From positions 1 to 64,000 of the forward strand of contig URAJ01000001.1 in NCBI GenBank assembly GCA_900545715.1: a DNA stretch of 64,000 nucleotides. Reading direction: 5' to 3'. Origin of the DNA: an uncultured Opitutales bacterium. GTDB taxonomy: Bacteria; Verrucomicrobiota; Verrucomicrobiia; Opitutales; Intestinicryptomonadaceae. The number at the start of each line of letters is the position of its first letter. Within the stretch, counting starts at the first letter, position 1. The notes beneath the pieces were generated by a model. The model searched no databases. It was not told the DNA's origin and saw only the letters and a program-made list of their open reading frames with translations. Made by a program: the position numbers and the translations under genes. Shown here one piece after another: positions 41,469-49,682 of the stretch.

Positions 41469-42599
41469 TCAGTAAAGAGTTTTGTAAAAGCGCGCAACCC
41501 GCTTTGTGATTGAAGTAAGCGCCTGCGCCGGGCTTATCGAAAGCCCCTTGCAATATTCCTCTATCGATATTTCATCTTTGCCGCAAGCCCCGACGATTAT
41601 TGCCTCGTCACCTTCGGAAACGCCTTCAATGTCGGTGACGTCAATCGCCGCCTGGTCCATTGAGACTCTCCCGATTACCGGCGCGCGCCCGCCCCTCAAA
41701 AGCACGGACATGCGCCCCCCGCCTTCGCGCGGGACACCGTCGCCGTATCCCACTGAAAGCAGCGCTATTTTTGAATCGCGCCGCAAAGTGAAAGTCTTGC
41801 CGTACCCGACAGTTGCGCCGGCAGGCAGGTCTTTTACAAGGCTTACGGAAGTTTTAAAAGTAAGCGCCCTCTCAGGCTCAAACCCGCGAAGCATCGACTT
41901 TTCCGAAGGTTTTATGCCGAAAAGCACGAGCCCCGCCCTAAGCGCCCTACCGAAGACGGGCGGCACGGCGGAAATGTCGCACACGTCGGCGTGGTGGAGG
42001 TATATGGAACTCCCCGCGCCGCCAAGCCTGCGCGCCACGTATTCGAGAAATTCCGCGTTTGGCTCGGCGCCTTCATTCGGCGCGCCAGTCCCCGTACCGG
42101 GCACACAAAATGCCTCCAATTTTAGAAACGGCGATTTTACAATTACTTCGAGCATTTCGACAGCGTCGTCGAATGATGGAATTGCGTCCCCGAAAACGGG
42201 AAGCCTAAAATGCACAGGCAATACGCGCCCTTCAGCCTTGGCGGCGGCCTCAAACCTTTTGGCCTCCTCGGGGCTCGCTATGACAGGTATGAGATTGTTT
42301 TGAAAATACGCAGGCTCCTCTCCGGGCAGTGATGAGCTCATCACTATAATCTTCCAGCCCGGGCCGACCTCCCTCACGCGCTCGCCCTCTTCCGCGTTAG
42401 TCACTGCAAATGCGTCGGCGCCGCTGAGCATAAGCCTCACAACTGCCGCCTCAACTCCGTATCCAAAAGCGTCAGCCGACAGCAGTGCTATATATCCCCT
42501 CTCGCGCCCCATGAAGTGCCTGAGCTTGCCGAGGTTTCTCTCCAAGGCGCACAAATCTATGTGCACCGAACACCTTAAATGCGTGCTTGAGCCTTCCAT
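41469..42599 (-). CDS. Alanine racemase homologue lacking the PLP lysine
   Basis: 376 residues. The C-terminal half is racemase-like: VGYGKTFTLRRDSKIALLSV, GYGDGVPR (the catalytic Tyr region), VIGRVSMDQAAIDVTD. In the N-terminal barrel the motif VVKANAYGHG reads LLSADAFGYG: the PLP Schiff-base Lys is Ser41. The KMDTGMxR and THF motifs are also gone (LPVFGDAI, CVPGTGTG); the His of HCANSAA is kept (HHADVC), as is the Arg of VRxGIxxYG (LRAGLVLFG). The protein cannot work as a normal racemase. It overlaps tsaB by 25 bp; start taken at MEGSSTHLRC. Confidence 0.8.
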   Translation of the reverse strand: MEGSSTHLRCSVHIDLCALERNLGKLRHFMGRERGYIALLSADAFGYGVEAAVVRLMLSGADAFAVTNAEEGERVREVGPGWKIIVMSSSLPGEEPAYFQNNLIPVIASPEEAKRFEAAAKAEGRVLPVHFRLPVFGDAIPSFDDAVEMLEVIVKSPFLKLEAFCVPGTGTGAPNEGAEPNAEFLEYVARRLGGAGSSIYLHHADVCDISAVPPVFGRALRAGLVLFGIKPSEKSMLRGFEPERALTFKTSVSLVKDLPAGATVGYGKTFTLRRDSKIALLSVGYGDGVPREGGGRMSVLLRGGRAPVIGRVSMDQAAIDVTDIEGVSEGDEAIIVGACGKDEISIEEYCKGLSISPAQALTSITKRVARFYKTLY

Positions 42600-43240
42600 T
42601 TCACATACTCCCTGTTTGATAGCGACTTTGGCTCCGGCACTGCTTTGCATTTCCGCGCGAGCAAAGGCTCTGAAAGCAGTGTCATAGCCGCCGCTTTCGC
42701 AGTCAAATCAAGCCTTTTTATGCCTTGCAGCCTGTCGTCCACCTTCGAGCGCTGGTCGAGCAAAAATGCCAATCCACCACAATCTTGCGCCGATTCGATT
42801 TCAACCTCCTCTTGAAGAGCGACTTCCCCTCCCTTGAAATCGAGCACATTCACAAAGCCTTTTCTCGAAGGCGCCAATATTTTAAATTCCTCTTTCTCGG
42901 ACGCATTAAGAGACCCCGCAAAACCCTTGTATAGCGCGAAAGCGGCAGTCTGCATGCAGTCCCACGAAAAGAGTTCCGCATTTGTAAGGGCTGATATTGT
43001 AGATAAAATACAGCTGCCCACGCGCGTAGAAAGCATCGAACCGGGACCTATGCAAAGCGCAAACGCCTCCACTTTTCCAAGCTCCCCCCCGCAAAGCTCC
43101 GAGAGCGACTCCGCGAAAATCTCCATTGCCATCTTGTCGCGCGATATTTCGGCAACTACTGCGCCACTACTTAAGAGAGCCATTTTTACGCGCTCTCCCG
43201 AAGCGTCCGCAACCGCGAGGCTTTTAAAATCAGAAAGCAT
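42575..43240 (-). CDS. tsaB: tRNA threonylcarbamoyladenosine biosynthesis protein TsaB-like
   Basis: 221 residues. SLAVADASGERVKMALLSSG, LCIGPGSMLSTRVGSCILST and WDCMQTAAFALY match the TsaB/YeaZ fold of the ASKHA superfamily (GPGSFTGxRxG motif is GPGSMLSTRVG). It scaffolds TsaD in t6A synthesis on tRNA. The C-terminus is rather divergent. It lies between rpoN (1 bp) and the alr-like gene (overlap). Confidence 0.75.
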   Translation of the reverse strand: MLSDFKSLAVADASGERVKMALLSSGAVVAEISRDKMAMEIFAESLSELCGGELGKVEAFALCIGPGSMLSTRVGSCILSTISALTNAELFSWDCMQTAAFALYKGFAGSLNASEKEEFKILAPSRKGFVNVLDFKGGEVALQEEVEIESAQDCGGLAFLLDQRSKVDDRLQGIKRLDLTAKAAAMTLLSEPLLARKCKAVPEPKSLSNREYVKWKAQARI

Positions 43241-43241
43241 G

Positions 43242-44621
43242 TCAAAACCTCTTTCTCAAATTTTTGGGGGCTATTCCAAGCTCCTCCCTGTATTTCGCGA
43301 CAGTCCTGCGCGCAACATTTAGCCCCTCCGCCGCAAGAATGTCGGCGATTTTAGAGTCGCTCAAAGGCGAGCGCGGCGATTCGTCGCGCACAATTTCCCG
43401 TATGCGCTCCTTGACCGAAGCGCTCGCGACCTCCCCGCCGCCTGCCGACTCGTACCCTGCGCTAAAAAAGCTTTTTAGCGCCACAATTCCGAAAGGAGTA
43501 TCCGCATATTTTTCCGACACAGCCCTGCCAACAGTCGTCGGGTGGACCCCCACTATGTCGGCGACCTCCTGCATTGTCATTGGTTTTAGAGCCGACTTCC
43601 CCTTTTCAAAAAATTCGGGCTGCAGCGAGAGTATCGCAAAGGCTATTTTTAAAAGAGTCTGCTTGCGGTGCTCTATCGCGTCGATTATGAATTTACCTTC
43701 GCGGAGCTTTGCGGATATGTACTCCGCTTCGTCGGCCCTCAGTGTCGCGCTGGCGGCCATTTTTCTGTATTCTTGATTTATCCTCAGCTTCGGCAGGGAA
43801 TCGTCGGCAAGCTCGGCTGTCCACGCGCCGTCGGGCAGCTTTTTATAGATAATATCGGCCTCTACGAACCTTTCTTCGTCGTCGGAAAATTCGTGCGCGG
43901 GGGAAGTGTTCAGCTTGGCAATCTCGCCAATTGCGTCTTCGACATTTTCTTCTGTGACGCCTTCGGCCTTCGCGATTTCCGGAACTTTGCGGCGCACAAG
44001 CAAATCGTAATGAAATTCCAATATCTTGTGCGCGAGGCTCCCGCCAAGGCCTTTGCGCTCCAACTGCAACATAAGAGAGTCGCGCATATCGAACGCCCCT
44101 ATACCCGCGGGTTCGCTTTCCCTAAGAAGGGCGAGAGCGGCGTCTATATCCTCCCTCGAAAATCCCTCTTTTTCGGCGCGCTCGGGCGCTTCGCGCGGAA
44201 GAAAGCCCCTCTCGTCGAGCTCCCCGACAAGAAATGCAAATGCCTTCGCCACTTCCGCATTTGGTGCGTCGAGCGAAGCCTCGTTTAACAGGTACTCGCC
44301 GAGGGACTTTTTGTCGGGTATGGAATTTAGGGCGAAGTCGCGCCTCTTATTTTCGTCTTTTGCGCCGTCAGGGTCCGGAGTGTCCGCGCCGTCGTAGTCG
44401 GAGTCGTCGTAGGCATCGCCGCTTTCCCCGACAGACTGCGGCTTTTCGGCGATTCCGTCGGCGGAGACATCTTCAAGCAGTGGATTCGTCCTAAGCTCTG
44501 AGGCTATGATATCCGACAATTCGAGCGACGAGGCTTGGAGTATTTCAAGACTCTTCTTTAATTGCGGAGTCAGGACGAGACCCTGTTCCACCCGCTGCGT
44601 CTGTTTTATTTCCGGCGGCAT
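43242..44621 (-). CDS. rpoN: RNA polymerase sigma-54 factor
   Basis: 459 residues. Region I (LVLTPQLKKSLEILQASSLE, ELRTNPLLE) binds activators; an acidic region II (DAYDDSDYDGADTPDPDGAK) follows; the core-binding part and the HTH (MTMQEVADIVGVHPTTVGRA) precede the RpoN box ARRTVAKYRE at about 437-446. It needs AAA+ enhancer proteins to start at -24/-12 promoters. First gene of the rpoN-tsaB-alr group. No activator gene is seen in the window. Confidence 0.97.
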   Translation of the reverse strand: MPPEIKQTQRVEQGLVLTPQLKKSLEILQASSLELSDIIASELRTNPLLEDVSADGIAEKPQSVGESGDAYDDSDYDGADTPDPDGAKDENKRRDFALNSIPDKKSLGEYLLNEASLDAPNAEVAKAFAFLVGELDERGFLPREAPERAEKEGFSREDIDAALALLRESEPAGIGAFDMRDSLMLQLERKGLGGSLAHKILEFHYDLLVRRKVPEIAKAEGVTEENVEDAIGEIAKLNTSPAHEFSDDEERFVEADIIYKKLPDGAWTAELADDSLPKLRINQEYRKMAASATLRADEAEYISAKLREGKFIIDAIEHRKQTLLKIAFAILSLQPEFFEKGKSALKPMTMQEVADIVGVHPTTVGRAVSEKYADTPFGIVALKSFFSAGYESAGGGEVASASVKERIREIVRDESPRSPLSDSKIADILAAEGLNVARRTVAKYREELGIAPKNLRKRF

Positions 44622-44813
44622 TTCGCGTATTTAAAGCTTTATATTTACAGCAGAATTCCGCCATTTCTTCAAGCATTACTTTTTTGTTGCCGCCGCATTG
44701 AAAACTTCAAAAATGCCCTTCCAAAATCAATATTTTTTAAACCCACATTCACCGCAAGCTAATCCTCGCCGCCAATTCTTTCACGGCGCGCGGAAGGCGG
44801 CGAAAGCAGCTAA

Positions 44814-46079
44814 ATGGCAAACCTCAAAAAACCCCGCAAGCCGGAAATTATGTCGCCAGCAGGCGACTTCGTGTGCCTCGACGCCGCCTTAAAAAACGGC
44901 GCCGACGCCGTGTATTTCGGGATAAAGGGCAGCAATATGAGAGCCGGCGCGAGGAATTTTGATCTCTCCGAGCTCCCCGCCGCAGCGCAAAAGTGCCGCG
45001 AATACGGCGCAAAAGCGTACCTCACACTAAACAACATATATTTCGACTCCGACTTTCCGTCGCTCGACACCAATATAAAAGCCGCAAAGGACGCCGGCAT
45101 AGACGCCGTAATCGCATGGGATTTCGCCGCGATAGAGCGCGCGCTAAACTCAGGGTTGGAGGTATTTTTATCCACGCAGGCAAGCGTCGCGAACTCTGAC
45201 AGCGTCTGCGCGTATTTCAAGCGCTTCGGGATAAGGCGGTTTGTGCTCGCGCGGGAATGCTCGCTCGAAGCGATAGCCTCCATAAAAGCCGAAGTTGCAG
45301 AGAAGCTCTGCAAAGATGATGCGATTGAAATCGAGGTATTCGCGCACGGCGCCATGTGCGTGTCGATAAGCGGCAGGTGCTTTATGTCAGAGTACACATC
45401 AGGCAAGAGCGCGAATAGGGGCGAATGCCAGCAGCCTTGCCGCAGAAAGTACCGCGTAAGCGAGGTGAAGGAGGGCGGCGCGGAATTTGAGCTCGACGGC
45501 GGGTACGTTATGAGCCCGAAAGATTTGTGTACGCTCCCGTTTATAGAAAAAATTTTTGAGGCCGGGGCGGACTCGCTGAAAATCGAGGGAAGAAACCGGA
45601 ACGCCCAATATGTGGCATCTACTGCAAGAGCCTACCGCAAAGCGCGCGACTTTTGGCTTGAAAACCGCGGTTCGCCCGATTTCGCCGAAAGATTTTCTCG
45701 TCTTAAATCGGAGCTGGTTGCGGATCTTGAAAAGAATTTCAACAGGGGGTTTTCCGACGGTTTTTACATGGGAAAGCCCGTTGGCGACTGGACATCCGAG
45801 GGCAACCGCGCAACCGTAAAAAAGCTCATAGTCGGGCGCGTAAGAAACTACCTTCCGCGAATAGGAGTCGCGGAGATAATAGTTGACGACCACCCCGTAA
45901 AACTCGGCGACACATTGTGCGTGGAGGGGAACTCCACCGGATACGAGGAATTTGAGCTCGAAAGCGCCCAAATAAACGGATTGCCTGTTGAGAAAATAGA
46001 AAAGGGGCAAATAGCCGCGATAAAAGTTCCGTCAAAAATGCGCGCCAACGATAGGCTTTACCTGCTTAGCAACGCCTAA
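44814..46079 (+). CDS. U32 family protein (RNA hydroxylation, RlhA/TrhP-like)
   Basis: 421 residues. EIMSPAGDFVCLDAALKNGA, DAVYFGIKG and then the Cys-rich block HGAMCVSISGRCFMSEYTSG and NRGECQQPCRRKY are the U32 signature with the four iron-sulfur Cys; DLCTLPFIEKIFEAGADSLK and IEGR complete the barrel. U32 members of this kind hydroxylate C2501 of 23S rRNA (RlhA) or U34 of tRNA (TrhP). The usual C-terminal beta domain (IVGRVRNYLPRIGVAEIIV) is present. Earlier annotation as peptidase is outdated. Confidence 0.9.
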   Translation: MANLKKPRKPEIMSPAGDFVCLDAALKNGADAVYFGIKGSNMRAGARNFDLSELPAAAQKCREYGAKAYLTLNNIYFDSDFPSLDTNIKAAKDAGIDAVIAWDFAAIERALNSGLEVFLSTQASVANSDSVCAYFKRFGIRRFVLARECSLEAIASIKAEVAEKLCKDDAIEIEVFAHGAMCVSISGRCFMSEYTSGKSANRGECQQPCRRKYRVSEVKEGGAEFELDGGYVMSPKDLCTLPFIEKIFEAGADSLKIEGRNRNAQYVASTARAYRKARDFWLENRGSPDFAERFSRLKSELVADLEKNFNRGFSDGFYMGKPVGDWTSEGNRATVKKLIVGRVRNYLPRIGVAEIIVDDHPVKLGDTLCVEGNSTGYEEFELESAQINGLPVEKIEKGQIAAIKVPSKMRANDRLYLLSNA

Positions 46080-46179
46080 AAATTTTCACTATTTTGACTT
46101 TGTTTGCAATTTGCCCGCCAAGCCTGTTGACAAAATTTCCATAAATTCTATTTTCGGTTGCAAAGGAAAAGGATTTTGT

Positions 46180-47076
46180 ATGAAAAATATTTCGAGAAGG
46201 GAATTTCTGGCGCGCGTAGCACTTTCTGCGGGGCTTGGTGCGCTTTCATTGCAATTTTTATCGGCCTGCAACAAAAAGAAGGCCTATCCGCTCGGCGTGT
46301 GCGACTGGACTCTCGGGGGCGCTGGCAATCCAAAAGCTCTCGAATTGTCAAAACAGGCGGGGCTGGACGGAACGCAGATTTCTTCCGCTAAAGAAAAGCC
46401 CGAGGGCGAATTTTTCACCAAGGAACAAATAGCGGCATACAAAAAGGCAATGCAGGAAACGGGAATGAAAATCGCGTCAACTTCCCCCACTTGCATGAAC
46501 TCAAATCCGTTCTATTCCGCGAAGGGGGCTGTTGAATTTACATGCAGCGCGATAGACGCCGCCGCGGAGCTCGGCTCCAACTGCATACTTTTGCCTTTCT
46601 ACGGCCCCGCAAACATGCAGAATCCCGACAAGACCATGAACGAAAAGTGCTTTGCCCCGCTCGTCTCCCGCCTGAAAGAAGTTGCGGCATACGCGCAAAA
46701 GAAAAACGTCATGGTCTCGATGGAAAACTCTGTGTCCGCGAAAGACAATCTGCGCATAATTGACGCGGTCGGCAGCGATTGGGTCAACGTCTATTTCGAC
46801 ATTTTCAACTTTCAGTACTACGGGCACGACACTCTCGATTCTCTGAAAGCGCTCAAAGGGCACATCGGGCAAATGCACTTGAAAGACTCCAAGCACAAGC
46901 TCGATTCCAACTCGGGGCTTCCGCGCAAAATGGACGAATGCCTGAGAACGATAGAAACCATCGGCTACGAGGGGTGGCTTGTGTTTGAGTTGCACGGATT
47001 CAACAGAAAAAAAGACGGCGAGGAAATAGACACAATCCGCCACAACGCGCAGTTTATCCGTAAATTTTACGCTTAA
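46180..47076 (+). CDS. Tat-exported sugar phosphate isomerase/epimerase-like protein
   Basis: 298 residues. The start MKNISRREFLARVALSAGLG is a twin-arginine signal (SRREF) with a lipobox-like LSAC at about 25-28, so it is exported folded and may be lipidated. The mature part is an AP-endonuclease-2/xylose-isomerase-type TIM barrel: LGVCDWTLGG, HIGQMHLKDSKH (metal His) and WLVFELHG (metal Glu). Such secreted members act on sugars or inositols outside the cell. Start at 46180; the earlier frame is unrelated. Confidence 0.82.
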   Translation: MKNISRREFLARVALSAGLGALSLQFLSACNKKKAYPLGVCDWTLGGAGNPKALELSKQAGLDGTQISSAKEKPEGEFFTKEQIAAYKKAMQETGMKIASTSPTCMNSNPFYSAKGAVEFTCSAIDAAAELGSNCILLPFYGPANMQNPDKTMNEKCFAPLVSRLKEVAAYAQKKNVMVSMENSVSAKDNLRIIDAVGSDWVNVYFDIFNFQYYGHDTLDSLKALKGHIGQMHLKDSKHKLDSNSGLPRKMDECLRTIETIGYEGWLVFELHGFNRKKDGEEIDTIRHNAQFIRKFYA

Positions 47077-47136
47077 TAAGCGGCTTTGCCGGATTTTCTA
47101 AGCGCCTTGCTTCTATTTGCATAAAATATGAGATGG

Positions 47137-47167
47137 CGGGTCGATTTTAATCGTACCCGTCTTTTTT
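47137..47167 (+). terminator. Terminator after isomerase-like gene
   Basis: CGGGTCGAT, TTTA loop, ATCG-T-ACCCG (one bulge) and TCTTTTTT. Confidence 0.7.
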
Positions 47168-47317
47168 GTGCCCTTAAAAAAAAAATGAACTACCCGCAAT
47201 ACCCTGATTTCCAGTCATAGAAGCGGAACGCGCTTAAATGCAGACTGCCTCGCTTGCGCTGGTATGGAATAGGTTGCCAGAAACGCGGAACCTGTGATAC
47301 TGACCTCCAACCCTGCG

Positions 47318-47375
47318 GCATGTAGTGCGTGCCGACTACCTATGCGGCGGCATGGGATGCGGGCGAACTACATGC
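47318..47375. repeat. Inverted repeat GCATGTAGT ... ACTACATGC
   Basis: Nine-base arms at 47318-47326 and 47367-47375 enclose a GC-rich 40-base core with further small repeats (GCATG, CCGAC). May be a structured RNA or the remnant of a small mobile element. Confidence 0.5.
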
Positions 47376-47623
47376 ACAGCGGGATTTTTGCGCAATTCGC
47401 AAAAAAAATATTGCGTATAAATCATGTAAAAAAAATCTAAGAAAAACTGAATGATTTAAGGAAATTTTGCAGAATTTACATTATTCCTAAAACTAAAAAA
47501 GGCAAACATTGTTTAATTTTTGCGTCAACGAGTTAGAGTGGGGCATTAGTTATTTTTTAGTATTTATTGCATATAAATATCTCACAATTTAAAATAAAAG
47601 GTTTAATATTTTTGAGAAAAAAT

Positions 47624-47651
47624 TTGACATTTTCAACACTGTTGCTAATGA
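47624..47651 (+). promoter_or_regulatory. Possible promoter of PEP-CTERM gene
   Basis: TTGACA (47624-47629), 16-bp spacer, TAATGA (47646-47651), 39 bp before the ATG at 47691. Confidence 0.35.
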
Positions 47652-47690
47652 AATTCTTATCTCATTCCCCAATAATTCCTAATTCAAATC

Positions 47691-49232
47691 ATGGCCTCAA
47701 AAACTAAAATTATTTTCTCCCTGCTAACCGCAGGCTTTATTGCCGCCACAAATGCCGCCGATATTGAGATGAATCTCAATTCTTCCTCAACTTTTCCCGG
47801 CGACCTTTCAGATCCCTCCGCCTATCTCGAAAACGAAGCCCCCTACACCGGCACAATCGACTCCTCCACAAACATAACTTTAAATGCACAATTTGACAGT
47901 AACCCCGGTGATGAAAGTATTGCCTCCATCTCGTCTAATATCACAGCGGGCGATTTTACATACAATATGAATTTCCCCGAGAAATTTTGGGGAAAGACAA
48001 TGCTAAGCTTGTCAAGCAATTGCACATTTTCCGTAGATAATTTTTATTTTAATATAAAAGAGAGCTTCACCACTCACCCGAAACTCTCATTTAATTTGAA
48101 TAGCGGCGCTACTTTAAAAGTTCGCGGCGACTTTCTCTACACCGACATCAGAGCCCATAAAGACTGGTATCAGACACGACTGCCTATCTCCGGCCCCGGC
48201 AGCTTCAATCTCGATGGCAATTTGACGATAGATTCAAAGCCCAAGGAAGTTTGGAGCCATGACTTGAACGCTGTAGTATTGGATATCGGCGTCACAAACT
48301 TTAATGTTGGCGGCGTCCTAACTCTTCAAAATATTAGGGGCGATGAAAACCAGATATTTATATCAGGCAGTTCAAATATAACTTATACGCGCTCATTCGG
48401 CGGCATTCGCGTGGCCCAAAACGGAATGATTATACTGCGCGGAAATCCAACTGCGCCGAGTACAACAGAAATGTATCTTACCAACACTACAGAGAGCGAA
48501 TATATCGGCGGACTTCTTTCATTAGAGACCGATGGCGTACTCGCGGTCAATAAACTTAATATACGAATGACTGCCAATTCACCGAGCGGTCGCCAAATTA
48601 TGAGGTTTAATTCCACCAATAATTGGACTATGGACAATATCACATATTTAGACTCCCCCAATTCGCTCGGCGAAGTGGAAGTATCAAACGGGAGATTGGA
48701 TATCGGAATGTACGACGGCATGAAGGGCGGCAAGCTCATACTAAACGGCTACAACGGTGCAGCCAACGCAATATTCAGCGCCACGGGAACTCTTTCCGGA
48801 ATGGAATACGGGAAAGTCGTTTTCGACTCTATGGAATTTTCGCGAGGAACAATAGTTTTCGATTTGGCGGAGGAAAAGGAATTTAGCGACTTTATTCAAA
48901 TAAACGGCGCCGCCACCAGAACTTCAGATACAGCTGAACTGATATTTGATATAAATATCTCTGCGTACGAATTGGAAGGCTGGCTTAGCGGCCAAGAAGA
49001 CGAATGGAATGTCGATTTGATGTCGTTTTCCACGAGCGAGAGCAATTTGACCGCCGACGATATCACCTTAAAACTTCAAGACGGCGTATTTGGCAAACTG
49101 TCCATAACTGACCTCGACGGCATATCAACTATCACTGCAAGCCTTACGACAGTCCCGGAACCCGCTGAAATTGCGGTTCTATTCGGACTTGCCGCCCTGT
49201 TTTTTGCGTGGAGAAAAAGGTCGAAAAAATAA
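47691..49232 (+). CDS. PEP-CTERM sorted surface protein
   Basis: 513 residues. N-terminal signal peptide (KTKIIFSLLTAGFIAATNAA) and a C-terminal sorting signal: VPEP at 488-491, a hydrophobic helix (IAVLFGLAALFFAW) and a basic end (RKRSKK). The rest is beta-rich, Ser/Thr/Asn-rich with many NxS/T sites and repeated strands (LSFNLNSGATLKV, GSFNLDGNLTIDS), like autotransporter-style beta-helices. PEP-CTERM proteins are processed by exosortase and displayed or linked to exopolysaccharide. Monocistronic with a strong terminator. Function of the ectodomain unknown. Confidence 0.9.
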   Translation: MASKTKIIFSLLTAGFIAATNAADIEMNLNSSSTFPGDLSDPSAYLENEAPYTGTIDSSTNITLNAQFDSNPGDESIASISSNITAGDFTYNMNFPEKFWGKTMLSLSSNCTFSVDNFYFNIKESFTTHPKLSFNLNSGATLKVRGDFLYTDIRAHKDWYQTRLPISGPGSFNLDGNLTIDSKPKEVWSHDLNAVVLDIGVTNFNVGGVLTLQNIRGDENQIFISGSSNITYTRSFGGIRVAQNGMIILRGNPTAPSTTEMYLTNTTESEYIGGLLSLETDGVLAVNKLNIRMTANSPSGRQIMRFNSTNNWTMDNITYLDSPNSLGEVEVSNGRLDIGMYDGMKGGKLILNGYNGAANAIFSATGTLSGMEYGKVVFDSMEFSRGTIVFDLAEEKEFSDFIQINGAATRTSDTAELIFDINISAYELEGWLSGQEDEWNVDLMSFSTSESNLTADDITLKLQDGVFGKLSITDLDGISTITASLTTVPEPAEIAVLFGLAALFFAWRKRSKK

Positions 49233-49252
49233 AAATTTTATAAAATAGCCCG

Positions 49253-49283
49253 CGGGCGGATTTTATATCCGCCCGTTTTTTTG
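49253..49283 (+). terminator. Terminator after PEP-CTERM gene
   Basis: CGGGCGGAT, short loop, ATCCGCCCG and TTTTTTT: perfect 9-bp stem. Confidence 0.9.
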
Positions 49284-49682
49284 CGCCCGTTTTTTTTGCA
49301 CCCGTTCCACAATCTGCACCCGCACTGCAAAGCCGCGAAAAGTAAAAAAATCGCACTCAACAAAGCGCAGTCGGCCGTTGCGTCAATTTAGTTAGGGCAA
49401 ATTCCCTTTCTATAAATTTTGCCGTTAATTTTCCTTTTGTTAAACTCTCAAAACGCCCCTGACTCTAAAAAACGGTTAAAGCATATTCCAAAAAAAATTA
49501 ACGCCTTTCAAATTGTTAAAAGTCTTTTCTGGCGGCGTTAAATCCCGCGCGGAAAAGACGCCCAATTAGCTCTTGCGAATCGGCGCGCGAAAGCAAAAGC
49601 CCCTTTAAATACCCCAATTTATGATGAAAAAGCTTGATTACGCCGCAAAAAAATAGAGTCTATTCAAATACGATTTTTTAAA
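49284..49682. other. Non-coding region before aspS
   Basis: About 400 bp, AT-rich; no credible frame or strong structure. The aspS promoter must lie here, but no site stands out. Confidence 0.5.

Larger units (their letters stand above)
47077..47690. other. Non-coding region with hairpins and promoter of the PEP-CTERM gene
   Basis: A terminator lies at 47137-47167; a 9-bp inverted repeat at 47318-47375; then an AT-rich stretch with a possible promoter at 47624-47651. No coding frame is convincing. Confidence 0.5.
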
